Numbered from the stretch's first letter, positions 12,875 to 24,837 are shown. The stretch is DNA of 64,000 bases from Allacma fusca (GCA_947179485.1 OX359250.1:47279450-47343449); one strand, 5' to 3'. The notes: generated by a model not told the origin, from the letters alone. Numbers and translations are program-made.

Positions 12875-14302
12875 CACTGGGGTGCAATGCTGTTGGAACA
12901 ACGTAAACTGTGAGACTCAGGGTCTAAATAATCGTAGAGTTTAGTACTTATTTATAGTGCTTTTTCTTGCTTTTATTCAGTTTTTTAAGCTGATTGTAGA
13001 TCTGCAAAAAAAAATTGTAAAAAAAATTGTTATATGAAAAAACGAGCAAGTACGAAAAAGCATCCAATTATTTTGGATGCTTGGGTGAATTCGGGGGGTA
13101 TGTTGTCCCACCTCTCCTTAATTCGGGTTTTCGGGCGTTTGTACCCGGTAATGTGAAATTTCGTCAGCTCCCGACCTATGTGATAACACGTATGTGCGAT
13201 ACGGGTGATATCCGTACTTTGGGGGGTCCAGTCCAGAACTGGTATCTTGTTTTTTTAAATCGGCCCACGTGGACTTCGCCGTGTGCTGGGGGTCATTGCC
13301 CTGTTGATACACAAATCGGCGTCCAAGTCGCAGGTGTTGGGCTAATTGTTTAACGTTTCGGTTGAATATGGATTGGTAGTAGTGTTGGTTCATACTTCCT
13401 TCCATAAAATCAATGGTTCCCACCCAATATACACTGATGCAGACCCAAACCATAACACAACCACCACGATGTTTTACAGACAAGACACTAAATTTGCTCT
13501 CACCGGACCACAAAACGCGACTCCAAAACGTTACATACTTGCTTTTGTGTTTCCGGCACCACAGAGTCCTCTTTCTCCTGTTTTTAGCATTGATATAAGG
13601 CCCTTACTTGGCTCGAAGCAAGTTCCTTCCTCTCAGATACAGGATTCTTTTGATCGTGGTCCGATGGGCAATGATTTCTATCTCAAAATGCGCCTGTGAG
13701 AGGATCTTAGATGTGGTGAGTCTTGAGTGTATCTTGACCTTGCGGGGGTGACAATGCGGTCTTTACCCCTGCCGGGCAGGTTTTCGACGATAGTAGTCGT
13801 CTTGTATTTTTTTATAATAATAAAGACTGCCGAGGGTCTTAGGCGGACCTCTTTGGCAATCTGCCTAAACGTTGGAGGCTTTTTCTCGTCATTCCTCCAC
13901 TTCTCGATCACTTACTCTCTCGCCGGTATAGGAATCTCCTTTCTTCGTGGCTCCATCTTAACCTAAACGTGTCAAAATGCATCAAGGAATTCTAGAAGAC
14001 ACTAAAGTGTGTTTGTGATTCATTTTGTTTAAAATAAAATTACGTGCCTTCAGTTATCCGGCTCAGATTGTACCGTAGTCAGTCGTGTTCCAACATTAAT
14101 GCACACGAATAATTGGATGCTTTTTTGTACTTGCTCGTTTTTTCATATAACAATTTTTTTCCCCATTTTTTTTGCAGATCTACAATCAGCATAAAAAACA
14201 ATAAAAGCAAGAAAAAGCACTATAGATTAGTACTAAACTCCAAGATTATTTAGACCCTGAATCTCAGAGCTTACGTTGTTCCAACAGCATTGCACACCAG
14301 TG
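12875..14302 (-). mobile_element. Tc1-type transposon with long (~200 bp) inverted repeats
   Basis: A 1428-bp element beginning CACTGGGGTGCAATGC and ending with GCATTGCACACCAGTG, flanked by TA on both sides (12873-12874, 14303-14304). The inverted repeats extend about 200 bp (12875-13080 against 14110-14302), an IR/DR-like layout known from Tc1-family elements. It encodes a degenerate transposase on minus. It sits inside the GGAAGGCT element, and the paralogous sequence near 54795 lacks it and preserves the empty TA site. Confidence 0.92.
13118..13956 (-). pseudogene. Tc1-family transposase, inactivated
   Basis: Translation starts at an ATG at 13956 and meets a TAA after 14 codons. It continues in frame through a helix-turn-helix region (residues like RQIAKEVRLRPSAV and the linker motif GRGKDR), then loses frame near 13680. 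A second block (13513-13118) has the DDE/D core: WSGESKFSV, where the expected first Asp after WS is Gly, then GGCVMVW, then QQGNDPQHTAKS with the second catalytic Asp kept. The third acidic-residue region (LDPPKYG) is scrambled. At least one stop, one frameshift and a catalytic substitution mean it is dead. Confidence 0.9.
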
Positions 14303-14659
14303 TATAGTTATATGCACGATAAGAACCGTAACCTCTTTTTGATTACTCATGGAATTTATGTTTCGGACGAACTTGAGTAGTTTGTTTAATAAAAAATACC
14401 TGGGAATCATGCAATTTTGAATAGTATTGCTGATTTTAAGGTGATTGACCTGCAAACGGGTGGTTCAAATGTATTGCTATGGTATTTCGCGTTATGAAGG
14501 CTGATTGTTTTTGAAGGCTGGAGGCTTTAAATTAATAAGCGAAATAAGGTTGAGGGAAGGCATTATATTTTAAAGGCTTCATTTAAAAGAAGGAATGCGA
14601 ATTTTCAAAAAATTACCTTCAAAGGTTTGAAGGAAGGCTATTTCGTTTGGACATCTCTG

Positions 14660-15080
14660 AATTATTTAGATTACATGTATTATACAGTACAGTTGTAGTT
14701 TCTTCGACTTTTGACTACCATGGTTAAGCACATGTGCAATGTTGCTGATATTTACCACAACAGTGTAGCTGCACAATGTTAAGCGTTCCCATTTATGTCA
14801 TACTATTAGCACTAGTGTTTGATGGATGCCAGTGTCAGATAGCTTGATGAATGTTAACGTTCTTATTTTTAAGATAGAAGAAAAAATCATAATTTTGTAT
14901 ATTTATTGTATTACACTACAGCCTACTTGAACAATTGATATACAACACAAGTGATGATCACAAACAATAGATACAATTTAGACTGTACATCAATTAAAAT
15001 TTTTATGCAGTCATTGTAGATATTTAATTATCGAGCTATCAATTGTCAAAGTTGAAGATAAGTACTATTTCTTTTGCTTG
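14660..15080. other. No recognised feature
   Basis: AT-rich spacer between the hAT-like element and the MITE in front of the desaturase gene. No coding, RNA or terminal-repeat signature is seen. Confidence 0.4.
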
Positions 15081-15555
15081 GGGAGCGTTCATAAATTATG
15101 TCATGTGCTTGGAACGGTGGGGGGGGGCTGAAAATATTTGGCAAAAAATGATGAGGGGGAATGGGGGCTGATGAAAACATGATGTCAGCAACAATTTCTT
15201 GCTGGAAGTGAGAATCAACTAGCTTCGTCAAAATTTTGGAAAACTGATTGTGAGTAGTTTTCTTCAACAGATAATAGTACCAATGTCACCTTTCGATTCG
15301 CAATCAAATTAATACTATTCCGGCTCATGTAGAGGACATTATGAAACTATAAATAAATACCGCACAGAAATCTTCAGTCAATATGATAACCGCGACCTCA
15401 AATACGTTACCACTGTATATACATACCTAAGATGGCTTCCGCAACAAATGACGTTATGTTGGAGGGGAGGTTATGAGCAAATTTGATTGTATGTGATTTA
15501 GGGGGAGGGGTCAGAAATCTTCAAAATTTGACTGACGTAATTTATGAACTCTCCC
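15081..15555. mobile_element. Harbinger-like MITE at the desaturase promoter
   Basis: A 475-bp element with inverted termini: GGGAGCGTTCATAAATTATG at 15081-15100, and the complement of that pattern ending at 15555, with three differences over about 23 bp. It is flanked by TTG on the left and TTA on the right, consistent with a 3-bp TWA duplication of the PIF/Harbinger type after one substitution. Poly-G runs lie just inside both ends. No coding sequence. Superfamily is inferred from the duplication length only. Confidence 0.65.
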
Positions 15556-15556
15556 T

Positions 15557-15565
15557 TATATAAAA
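15557..15565 (+). promoter_or_regulatory. TATA box of the desaturase gene
   Basis: TATATAAAA starts one base after the MITE's right terminus and overlaps its 3-bp flank. It lies about 245 bases upstream of the ATG, which leaves room for a 5' leader of roughly 200 nt. The assignment rests on the motif and orientation only. Confidence 0.5.
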
Positions 15566-15801
15566 TAGAAGCTAGCTGTCGGCAGCAAAAAAGCAGGAGC
15601 TTTCATTACATTTGAGTTATGTCAATTTTTAGGTTTCAGTGGTTTGACTAACATTTTATCCGTTCTTCTCAATTGCAACAATTAGCAGTGCCTGTATTTT
15701 TTATGAACTTTTGAAGTAATTTCCTCTTTCGGATTTAAGTTGTTCCGAGCATATCGTAGAAGAGGAGCGAACATTCATCGCAGTCCCATTCTTTTACCGA
15801 G

Positions 15802-17266
15802 ATGGCTGTAAATTCTGAGCTTGTAGAAATCCCAAAGTACCAAGGAAGTATTTTAAGTCCTAAAAAAACTAATATTCGTCTGGAAAAAACTTTCGAAGAA
15901 TCTGATCGAGTAAATTGGGTGCTCACGACTCTGCTAATTGTGTTGCATGCAGTCTCTGCTTACGCCATTACAAAAATCATAACTGGCCAGACTTCTTGGA
16001 AAATATTGTTATTTTGTAAGTATTTACATTACGCATTATTTAAAATAAGCAAGTTTTCTTTAAAAAAGCAGATAATATTGTTTTCAGATTTTGCTTTCAT
16101 GCAGTTATTAGGCATCACTACCTCCGCAGGAGCTCATCGGTTATGGTCACACAGAACTTACAAAGCTAAATTACCACTTCGGATCTTCTTGATGATATTT
16201 TCGACAATGTCGTTTCAAGTGAGTTCGAAACTAATTTTGCGGTATAATTTTACAACTTATTGAATTCAGGTAATTGTTTCCAAGACTTTTCTCGCTTGTC
16301 CTGAATGTAAATAATTAAATAGTAACATAATTAATGAAAAGTGTCTAATTTGAACTCGAGCTTTATTGCAATATGTTTACAAGGGTCCAATTCACCTTTG
16401 GGCACGATGGCATAGACTACACCATAAATTCTCAGACACGGCTGGGGATCCTCATAATCCCACACGAGGGTTCTTCTTTTCCCATATGGGATGGATTTGT
16501 ATGTACGACCACCAAAAATTTCTGAACAATTCCCAGAAAATTATTGTAACAGACGATTTGGACAGAGACGAAGTTGTCATGTTCCAGTACAGGTACAAAA
16601 TCCGGAGTTCTTCATCAAATTGTTTCATTTGAAATTCCTTGTTAATGACATTTATTAAATTGATATCAGAACCAAGAGTAGTTTTATTGAAGGTATGAAA
16701 CACCATTATATGAATGATGTAAACACTTATTTTCATCTTTGCAGAAATTACTACTGGCTCGTTCCACTGACTACTTCATTGCCGACATTAATTCCCTGGC
16801 TCTTGGGTTGGGATCTTATACTTAATACATTTGCGATGACAATACTCTCTATCGTCTATGTAATACATTTGGTGGGGTTCATTAACAGTTTTGCACATAG
16901 CTCCTGGGGCTCAAAACCATACGATAAGTAATCTACAAACGCTTGTATTAGATTGGTAGGAGAATAATTAGAATATCTTTAGTTATTTCCTTCATGGGTG
17001 TCCAAACTGCTCTTAGATACTTGACTGCATCAGGAATTAAAGTGATCACTCTACTTACTAGTGGCGAGGGAGACCACAACTACCACCACACATTCCCCTG
17101 GGACTACAGGTCTGCTGAAAAAGCAACAATTTGGAATACTTCAAAGTTTGCCATTGATTTTTTCTACTGGGCTCGCTTAGCGTGTGATTTGAAGTCGGCT
17201 TCACCTGAACTAATTGCCCAACGAGCGAAGAGGACTGGAGATGGCTCTTTTCATACGGAGTATTAA
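15802..17266 (+). CDS. Delta-9 acyl-CoA desaturase, 5 exons
   Basis: Exons 15802-16015, 16088-16218, 16384-16592, 16745-16927 and 17017-17266 join to 987 nt, 328 residues, with consistent GT-AG introns. The enzyme introduces a cis double bond at C9 of saturated acyl-CoA in the ER membrane, using cytochrome b5. All ten expected metal ligands are present: box 1 HRLWSH (His88, His93), box 2 HRLHH (125, 128, 129), the NSFAH box (Asn232, His236) and box 3 HNYHH (266, 269, 270). Hydrophobic spans fit the usual four membrane helices. Length is slightly below the usual ~350. The third box reads EGDHNYHH, where EGWHNYHH or EGFHNYHH is usual, and may affect substrate choice. Arthropod paralogues make membrane lipids, hydrocarbons or pheromone precursors, and the sequence does not say which. 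A poly(A) signal AATAAA lies at 17455-17460. Confidence 0.93.
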
Positions 17267-17859
17267 TAGTTTTTAAAAATAAGGATAACATTTTTACGAG
17301 AGTTGTTTTGTTCAATGTAAACACTTTCTAATTATGCCCATGTTTTTGGAAAATTTTCGAATTATTTTATTTACTATCTGATATTTTGAGGGAATTATTG
17401 GGATAACTGCTGCTTACATTTAATTTTTATGTGAGATTTTGAACTACAAATTACAATAAATTATATCCAGCTGTGAGGTAAAGGGATACAAATCATTTTC
17501 AGGTGTACTGCACTGATAGGGCTCCCAGACGTCCCGGAATGCCCGGGACAGTCCCGGAATGACCATCTTTGTTCCGTGTCCCGGAAGGGTGTATTTCGGG
17601 ACACGTAAATGTCCCAGAAACGTCAAGCTCAAAAAGTTATGAAAACTATTAGAATTTTTAAGAAAATACTAAAATATTTACTTCTAGAGGAACTCGATTC
17701 AAACCAGAGTATCATGTGACATCTACATAAAGCTAATAAAACTATAAAACTGCGATTAAAAACGTAACAAAAACGCTCAAGCAGCAGATAATCAAAATTT
17801 TCTAAAATTTGGATGGGCGCTAAATCAACATCAATTTTCAAAAATGTTCTGGGACCTGC

Positions 17860-20030
17860 AGCTCAGAAAATATTGTTAAATAATTTAAATGCTTCTGCCT
17901 ATTTTGGCGTTTATTCAGATGCTTCTAATAAAGGAGAGATTTTTGGTATATTTATACATTGATTTTCATAAATTTTTGAATCAATCTAAAAGCCAGTACA
18001 AATCATTCCTGTATCGGTATAATATGAGTTGTAATTATAATTATTAAAAACGTAAAATATTATAGGTATAACTACTGTAATTGGTAATCAATTAATTGTC
18101 TGTATTAAATTAATTCAGCTCTCATGAAATATCAAAATGTATACTTATGAGCTCCAGTATTTTGATAAAGTCAATGTAATATCTCAGGGGATCCTAGATA
18201 TTTGTAAAGACACAAATGAATCCAGCAAAGATATTATCAAACAAATCCAAAACATGACTGATAAGAATGGATTAAAAATTCAAAATATTAGCTGTCACAG
18301 CGCGAGCAAGGCGAACGTAAATAAAGGTCACAAAATTCTGTTTCATAAACTCCAGGAAGAAAATCCATAAATTGTTTTGTCCTACCAATTGTAAATATCA
18401 CATTATACACAAAGATGTGAAAAATACATGCTACAAATTTTCAATTGGTGTTGAATAGTGCATCGCATGGGTTCAAAACAGTCGAACCTGTACCTGAACC
18501 TGGACCCAAACTTTGGGTACCTCAAAAGCGTGAACCTGTACCTGAAAATGTACCCATTTCACAGGTTCAAATTTTTCGATCCTGAACCTGACCCAATTGC
18601 GTTTTTGTAGTACCCGCACCTGATTAGTACCTGAACCCGAAAAAGTACCCAAAAGACGACCTGAACCCGGGTATTTTTGGACCGGACCTGAATATGTTTG
18701 GGTACTTGAGAATCCAAACTTTTTTAAATTTTATCTTGTATTAAAAGTACAATTGGGTATTTGTAGTACAAAATATATTTAAAATGCATAAGAATGAAAG
18801 TTCACTGGTTCCTGGGACACCCTGCCATTGCTTTTGCGATGGAAATCATTTGGGAAGCTTGAATTCTCCGGCCTTTAACTTTCAATCAATGAACCCAAAC
18901 ATTTCAGGTCTTTTGCGATCAGGTTCAGGTCTTTTATGTGTTGCACCTGGTCCTGACAGGTAAAATCAAACCAGGTTTTTCTCTGTACCTGGTCCTGAAC
19001 CTGAACCTGTACCCAATTTTACGGGTATAAAATATTGTACCCAGAAAGGACCCAAAATTATTGGGTCCAAAATAAATGAACCCATACTGAACCTGAACCT
19101 GGACCTGAACCCAAATACCCGGGTGCGACCTGAACCCATGCGATGCACTAGTGTTGAAGGCTTATTTTTGAACTTTTTAATCAAACTTAATATGCGCAGA
19201 GACTGAACTCTTTAAGCCAGTTTTGTGAATTTGTAGATGTGGCTGTACTTAGTTCCAGCACTGGATAGATTCCTTTCTAATAGGTCAGCTTTGAAGTCTT
19301 TTTTTGAAGGAATAAGTGACTGCCCTTTTTTATTCGCAAGGTTGTATGTTATAACAGCCTTGACGATGATGCGAAAGTAGAATCTACCCGAATGTTACCT
19401 ATATATTGTGAACAACATTTAAGGCTATTATGAAATCTCTTCTGGAAAGTTGTGTAAACTGATACAATGATACATTTTACGGAAGTAGCACTAAAGGAAT
19501 TGTGAAAAATTTACCACGGGAACAAAATAGCACTTTCGAAAGCAAGCTTTGAATTTTTTGATACCACTGGAGACATATTTAAGTAGACATTTTGCTTTAA
19601 TATGTCTCATTACTAATATATGATAATATTTTTTTTGAAAATGGAACTGTTAGATTTGAAATCAAAGAAATTCTTAGTATCCATGGCTTATTTATTAAAT
19701 CTTGCACCGGCACTTGTTATAAAACTAAACGAGGACCAGCTGTACAATTATGTTTGTTTATTTCGTTACGAGTTTTTGATTGTCATTAGGTCGGTCGGTG
19801 CAAAGTGGTCTGAGTTTTTTAAGAACGAACAATGTCCTGAACTATTCAAGCTTGTATAGTTAGTGCTGTCAATTCCTGTTAACAACGCTTTGCAGAAAGG
19901 TATTTCAGCCTAATGAACAAAGTTTGGACAGCCGAGAAAAACTTAATGTCAACGGAACTTGTTAAGGCAGAGCTTCAAATCAGGCTTAATGTGCCCTTTT
20001 CATGTTGTGATTTTTGTTATTTGTTGAAAA
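17860..20030 (+). pseudogene. hAT-family transposase remnants
   Basis: Recognisable blocks in order. About 17888-17962: YFGVYSDASNKG, matching the first catalytic-Asp region of hAT proteins. 18137-18370: ends in ISCHSASKANVNKGHKIL, matching the later catalytic block but with the expected Asp lost. About 19205-19270: SQFCEFVDVAVLSSSTG. About 19890-20000: ERYFSLMNKVWTAEKNLMST followed by ELVKAELQIRLN, the C-terminal dimerisation region. Frames are broken by stops, shifts and the nested MITE. The enzyme is dead, but the blocks identify the superfamily firmly. Confidence 0.85.
18456..19150. mobile_element. hAT-type MITE with CCTGAACC word arrays
   Basis: 695 bp with perfect 19-bp inverted ends TAGTGCATCGCATGGGTTC and a perfect 8-bp duplication GTGTTGAA (18448-18455, 19151-19158). 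Both subterminal zones (18480-18720 and 18900-19130) are degenerate arrays of CCTGAACCTG/GTACCTGAACC. The centre is non-repetitive. No coding sequence. It is inserted in the dead hAT element, so it is younger than that insertion. Diverged relatives of its right end lie at 26760-26917 and 49575-49717. Confidence 0.92.
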
Positions 20031-20529
20031 AACAAAAAACCGGAAAAAAAGAAAATGTTATTACATGCCATATAGGTTGAAAAATACAACTAGAAATCAT
20101 GTATCCATAAAACAATTTTAAAATTATTTTGTCCCGGAATGACGTTTCAAAAAGTGGGAACCCCACTTGCACTGAATGCAATAATTTTGTTAAAATATTA
20201 ATGCAGTTATTAATTCTCTCTAGAGCTCTGCTAAATTCGTGCTCCAGTCTGTTTTCAGCAATCCCAGTATATTTTAGTTGCTTAATGCACTTAAAATGGG
20301 TAATTGGACAAAGTTCATTTTACTTCACGTAGGTGGAGTACTATCTGACATTGAGGTGAAGAAACTAAAAATGTCAGATTTGTTCAATTTTCCGATTTTG
20401 TTTTGTTTGATATTGTTAGAACCATAAATGGGTTTTTGGTTTGCGTTTTCCGATCAAAAACTGTAGGCTTATATTCTCCTTTAATACCGTTATCTGATTT
20501 CTTAGTGACAGTGAATCTCTGTTGACAAA

Positions 20530-20756
20530 AGTTTCCTATCATAAGTTTTCATTAATAAAAATCCGTGCAAAAAGGGTCTAAATTTTTGAGAATCCCTATT
20601 TAGAAAAAAATCGACTTAAAAGATATCTGTGCTAAAAATGATCAACCAAATTTCCAAATCCCTGATCATCACAAAAAATTCCCTTCTCTTTGAAAATTTC
20701 CACATCTGATTGTTTCCTTTGCTAGAAATTTCTTTTCCCTGAAATGAAATCCCACC
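20530..20756. repeat. AAATTTCCCT-word array with a CAGAGGTGGG end
   Basis: Degenerate repeats of AAATTTCC/AATCCCTG run up to CCCACCTCTG, whose complement CAGAGGTGGG is a hAT-like terminus. The other end is not found, so this is a solo end or truncated copy. Confidence 0.5.
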
Positions 20757-22295
20757 TCTGATATAGGGTATCTGTTTTCAAGGAATTTATGGGCTAGTCG
20801 ATTATCATTTCAGTAATTTTCGGCATAAATGTTTTCCACCCCACTATAAACCACAGTGAAATTATTTTAGAAGTGCTTACATCTCAAAAGAACCTTTGCT
20901 CCAAATTTACCAAGGGTCAATACTTCTAGTTGGTTACGTAGTGCTGGCCAGTAATGGTAGGGAGCTAGAATTTCGCTAATTTTAAAGAACGCTTAAAAGA
21001 AAATTTAATGAGATGCTATATAGTGACTGTCCAATTGTGAATGTCATAAAACCAAACATTCATAGTTTGTCCAACAAATATTTTAAATTGTCTTTCTGGA
21101 AAATATTATCTCGATTAATTTTGTGTCACAAAAAAGAGGTCTTTCATGTTGACGGCTCTGAACCTTCGTCGGACTCTGCTAGAGGAAGTGCTGGAGTGTA
21201 AATAGTGTAAATTACAGAAATTCTAGCATTCTTTTTATTATAGTCACCTCTTCGAACCTAACTTTAAAAGATCTTGGGGGAAAATTGACTTGCTTCTACC
21301 CAAGCAAAGAAAGCTCTATTGTCATGTAATTACTTCGTAAGTAGCAAAAAATATATTCAGCCGATGCAAATAAGAAACCACATGTTTATTTTATTTTTTG
21401 TAATTTTCCTGTGGCTATACAGTAAGAGTACTTGTTTTATGTTTTTTGGAAACTTCCCTACCAATTTTATTGTAAATCAGCGAATCAAGGGTATTTAGTT
21501 TGGCAACATAAGTTTTCATACAAACAAAAATTACCTTTGAAAAATGACGTGCAGTGGTTGCTGTGTCAGTATTATGCAGGAAATTCCGCAGTCCGAAAAT
21601 AAGTTTTATTGAAAAAGAATTTCTGAGTTGACTTCCTTAATAGTTTTACTTTCACTATAACTTCCATTTCTGTCTGCATACTAATCATTGTTTTTTTGAT
21701 ACTCTCTGATTCGTTTTAGAAAAATATGACTTATTTCTTAAGGGATTTTTCTCCTTAAAATGCCCGGATGAGTAAACTGGTTTTGAGTTTGTCTTTTTGG
21801 AGTAACAAAAGGTAACCTCGTTCGCATTGATAGATTCAATCTCAAGCGTGGGTATTTCTAAACAATAATTATTAATTTCGTTTTGTCATCAGTATGGATC
21901 TATGTATGTACATGAATTTTTGTGCTAATGTAAACCAATTAACTCGTATGCCGAGGAAACGGAAGTGAGTAGCATTATGAATTATTATTCCTAAATAGGT
22001 ATCGCATTTGCCAAAAAATACTAATATTGCAAAAACGTTTTTTAAGTAAATTATAACAAAGTATAACTATAAGTAACTGTTCTGATCCGCTGTGATTTTA
22101 GATTTTAAATGAACGTTGTGTTGAGTAACTACGTTTGCAAAGGAATGACAAAAAATTTATGGTATAAGGACAAAAAAAGTTCAACATTTTAATTGTCACT
22201 TTGGGTAAGTTTCAAAAAATTTCTTAACATGTCATTCAATACGAATCAGGTCTCTTTTGCTGGATAAACCATCACGGTCTTCTCCATATTTTCTT
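20757..22295. other. No recognised feature
   Basis: AT-rich DNA between repeats and the desaturase pseudogene. A 62-codon open frame at 21013-21201 has no features of interest. No terminal-repeat element recognised. Confidence 0.4.
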
Positions 22296-23148
22296 TTAGA
22301 ATTGATTTATCCCCCAGCCCCAAGGCCTGCTTTCAAAATGGCGGAGATCCCCACTTCTGGCTACTCTTTTCATGACGGCTTCCTTCAAAACATCCTTCAA
22401 GTCATAAGCTAATCCAGCCCAGGCGAAAAAATCAATTAGGGCTGTCGACAAATTCCATCTGTAAAACCCCAATTCGGATGTTTTGTAGTCCCATGGAAAG
22501 ACATGGTGGTAGTTGTGCCAGCCTTCACCAAGGGCGAAGATGGAAACAATTAAGCTATCCACTGGTCTAATTGATCTGTGCTAGGAAATTTATGATTATA
22601 TTTTACTTTCTTCAACGTACGAAGACTGTATGGGAACCTGGAAAAAAATGTTTTATGAACCACAGGGAAAAATAAACTTATGTGTCACAAGGTTTATCTC
22701 CCCACATGCTGGCGGCGATGTTGACAAAAAACGTTCCATGGGACGTCCAAACAGTCCTTAGGCAGCTTGCAACGCAGAAGGTCGTGAAAAGTGACTCGCC
22801 AAAAAAATACCATGAAATCACAGTTGGCAGAATGAAAATGAATATTAAATGAATAAGGGTCATGAAACTGCTGAACGTGGAAACCGCTTAGTTTAGGCAA
22901 TATTCGAAACGATGCAATCTCATTTAATGTATTTATCATGCCTTTTGTTAAATATAATAATAGGCTCTTGCTCCAAATCCGACATATCATTTTTACGTAG
23001 ACTTTTCAGAAACTTTTGATGGTCGTAGTTGAGGAGCCATCCGACAGGAGTAAGAAAAACCTCCACTGGAGTCGTGAGGGTCCTCGTCGGTATCTACACA
23101 CTTGTGATGAATCCGATGCCATGCACACCACGACCAAATGAAGTTCTG
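22296..23148 (-). pseudogene. Delta-9 desaturase pseudogene, exons 3-5 only
   Basis: Minus-strand exons equivalent to exons 3 (23148-22942), 4 (22867-22679) and 5 (22575-22296) of the intact gene, at the same phases. Box 2 (HRIHH) and box 3 (EGWHNYHH) survive. Damage: a frameshift after GGFSYS, the exon-3 donor is GC, exon 4 ends in an in-frame TAA instead of a donor, and the NSAAH box reads NIAAS, so its metal-ligand His is Ser. Exons 1-2, including box 1, are missing. A 1.5-kb Harbinger-like element begins about 200 bp upstream. It is opposite in orientation to the intact gene and too diverged to be a recent copy. Confidence 0.88.
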
Positions 23149-23356
23149 CTGGAAAATGCGTTGTTTAATATGGACCACATGGCAAAATATGTTCAGCATG
23201 TTTAATTCCTGCTGCTACCTGTCCCCTGTTTTAAGAAGTAACCCACGGCCAGCAAAGTTTTAATGCTGCTGTAGCTTTGAATGTTCAATGGGAAAATAGT
23301 CTATGTCACCCAATGGTCATCGATAACAACGATATTTCCGCCAAAATGAGAGCTAA

Positions 23357-24834
23357 GGGAGTGTGCACATATTACGTTTCATTTTTTCACGATTTTTGGA
23401 CCCTACCCCTCCTATCGTCATCCTAAAGTCATTTTTCTGTGAACCCCCCCTCCCCTGTAAACATCATCAAAGTAAAAATCCAGAAAAAAACTACTTGACC
23501 TATTTCTTTAAAAATATTTGTTATTGTTTAGGTTGAAAACTCGTAGGAGTTAGTTACTGATTGAAATCGGTCGGCGTGTTTGTGCGAAAAAAATAAATTT
23601 TGAAGGAAGAAAAAGATAAATAATAAAGAAGACCAACAAATGATTACCGGTGGGAAAACTTGGGATCGCGGCCATATTATTTTGGTTTCCCGTTCGCGAA
23701 AAAACGCAAAATAGCGTTTTTTCCTAGAGCCTATTATTATTAAAAAATAAAGTTTTAACGTCAGTAATATGGGTAAATTCGGTCTGATTCCAGTCAGCCA
23801 TATTTCCAACAACTTCCATCGGTGATTCCGACGAATGCTCCGCTACATATGCTGTTTAAAACTACATTTGGTACCTTTGAGCAACATTCAATGCTTTTCG
23901 AGAGGTTTTCTAACGAACTTCTATAAGCAGCTCTTTTGTGGGATTCAAATGCAATTTTGCTAATAAAATAATGCATATACGGTAGGTTTGGGTTTCAATG
24001 TTGTCTTGAATGCTCGGGAGTAGTGGAAATAGGGGATAGTTTTCAGAAATTTAGCATGACAAACGGCCAAAGTAGGCAAATGAATCAATGGTTACAAATT
24101 AGAACTCCAGAAACATCCTACTTAAAGAGCAAAGGAGCCGAGAGAAAATTCAGTATTAAAATTTTGACCAAGTTGCTTTGGCTACAGCAACTGGGATGGA
24201 AACGAATTGTTTGCAAAACATCTTGAGGTTTTGTACTGCAGGCCAAATTTATGTTGGCCAACAGTTTGTCTAAAATATATTTTGACGCCATTCTTGACTA
24301 ATGTTTTGAGGATTTCCAGGATCACAAGTTTGATATGATTATTGTGCTTACAGGAAGAATAAATTCTAAAATATATGACACATGCTGGCTTCTTTTATTT
24401 CAACACTACCTGTAATGTTACCAGCATGTTCACATGTGACACCGTCAGCGCTTGTAGAATTGTTAGGACCAAGGGCGACAGTAACTGGGATCGTGAGAAC
24501 GAATTATTTGCAAAACATACTGAGATTGACGGACCTGATTTTGTAGCCATTCCTGCGTAAGCCAAGAGTTTTCGGAATGCTCATGGTTGTCAGAAATTTG
24601 AACTAATGTATGACTTACGTATGTTTATAAAATGTATCAGTGGTCTTTCAGCAGTAAACGTTTGCTACGAAAACGAGTCCAACAATTATCGCCATTTATT
24701 CCCTAAATTTTTGTGAGAATAGGTGAAACGTCATCAGCAAGGTTACCCCCACCCCCCGCTTGGTATACACAAAATCATCAGCTTCAAGACGCCCTCCCTC
24801 CCCCAAAAATGAAACGTAATATGTGCACACTCCC
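23357..24834. mobile_element. Harbinger-like element with perfect 30-bp inverted repeats
   Basis: 1478 bp. Positions 23357-23386 and 24805-24834 are exact inverted complements beginning GGGAGTGTGCACATATTACG, flanked by TAA on both sides. GGGAG ends plus a 3-bp TAA duplication fit PIF/Harbinger. Two related coding-like stretches lie inside (about 24178-24290 and 24470-24558), both reading SNWD..NELFAKH on plus, so a short duplicated coding remnant is present. No transposase is recognised. Confidence 0.75.
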
Positions 24835-24837
24835 TAA

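Larger units (their letters stand above)
12608..14659. mobile_element. hAT-like GGAAGGCT-word element, copy 1 (interrupted)
   Basis: Two halves (12608-12874 and 14303-14659) flank a younger Tc1-type insertion. The right end reads, on the complement, CAGAGATGTCC then AAACGAAATAGCCTTCC, a hAT-like terminus. Both subterminal zones are arrays of AAGGCT/GAAGGC words. A second copy lies at 54540-55316, and alignment of the two halves with it defines the element. The left terminus is eroded and no 8-bp duplication is visible. Confidence 0.7.
17517..20167 (+). mobile_element. hAT transposon, decayed, with GTCCCGGAATG words
   Basis: Flanked by a perfect 8-bp duplication TGCACTGA (17509-17516 and 20168-20175). 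The left end TAGGGCTCCCAGACG and right end (complement AGTGGGGTTCCCA) are related but eroded. Just inside are words GTCCCGGAATG/GGGACA (17520-17625, and one at 20131-20142). The interior holds hAT transposase remnants on plus. A second element (18456-19150) is nested inside it. Confidence 0.85.
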
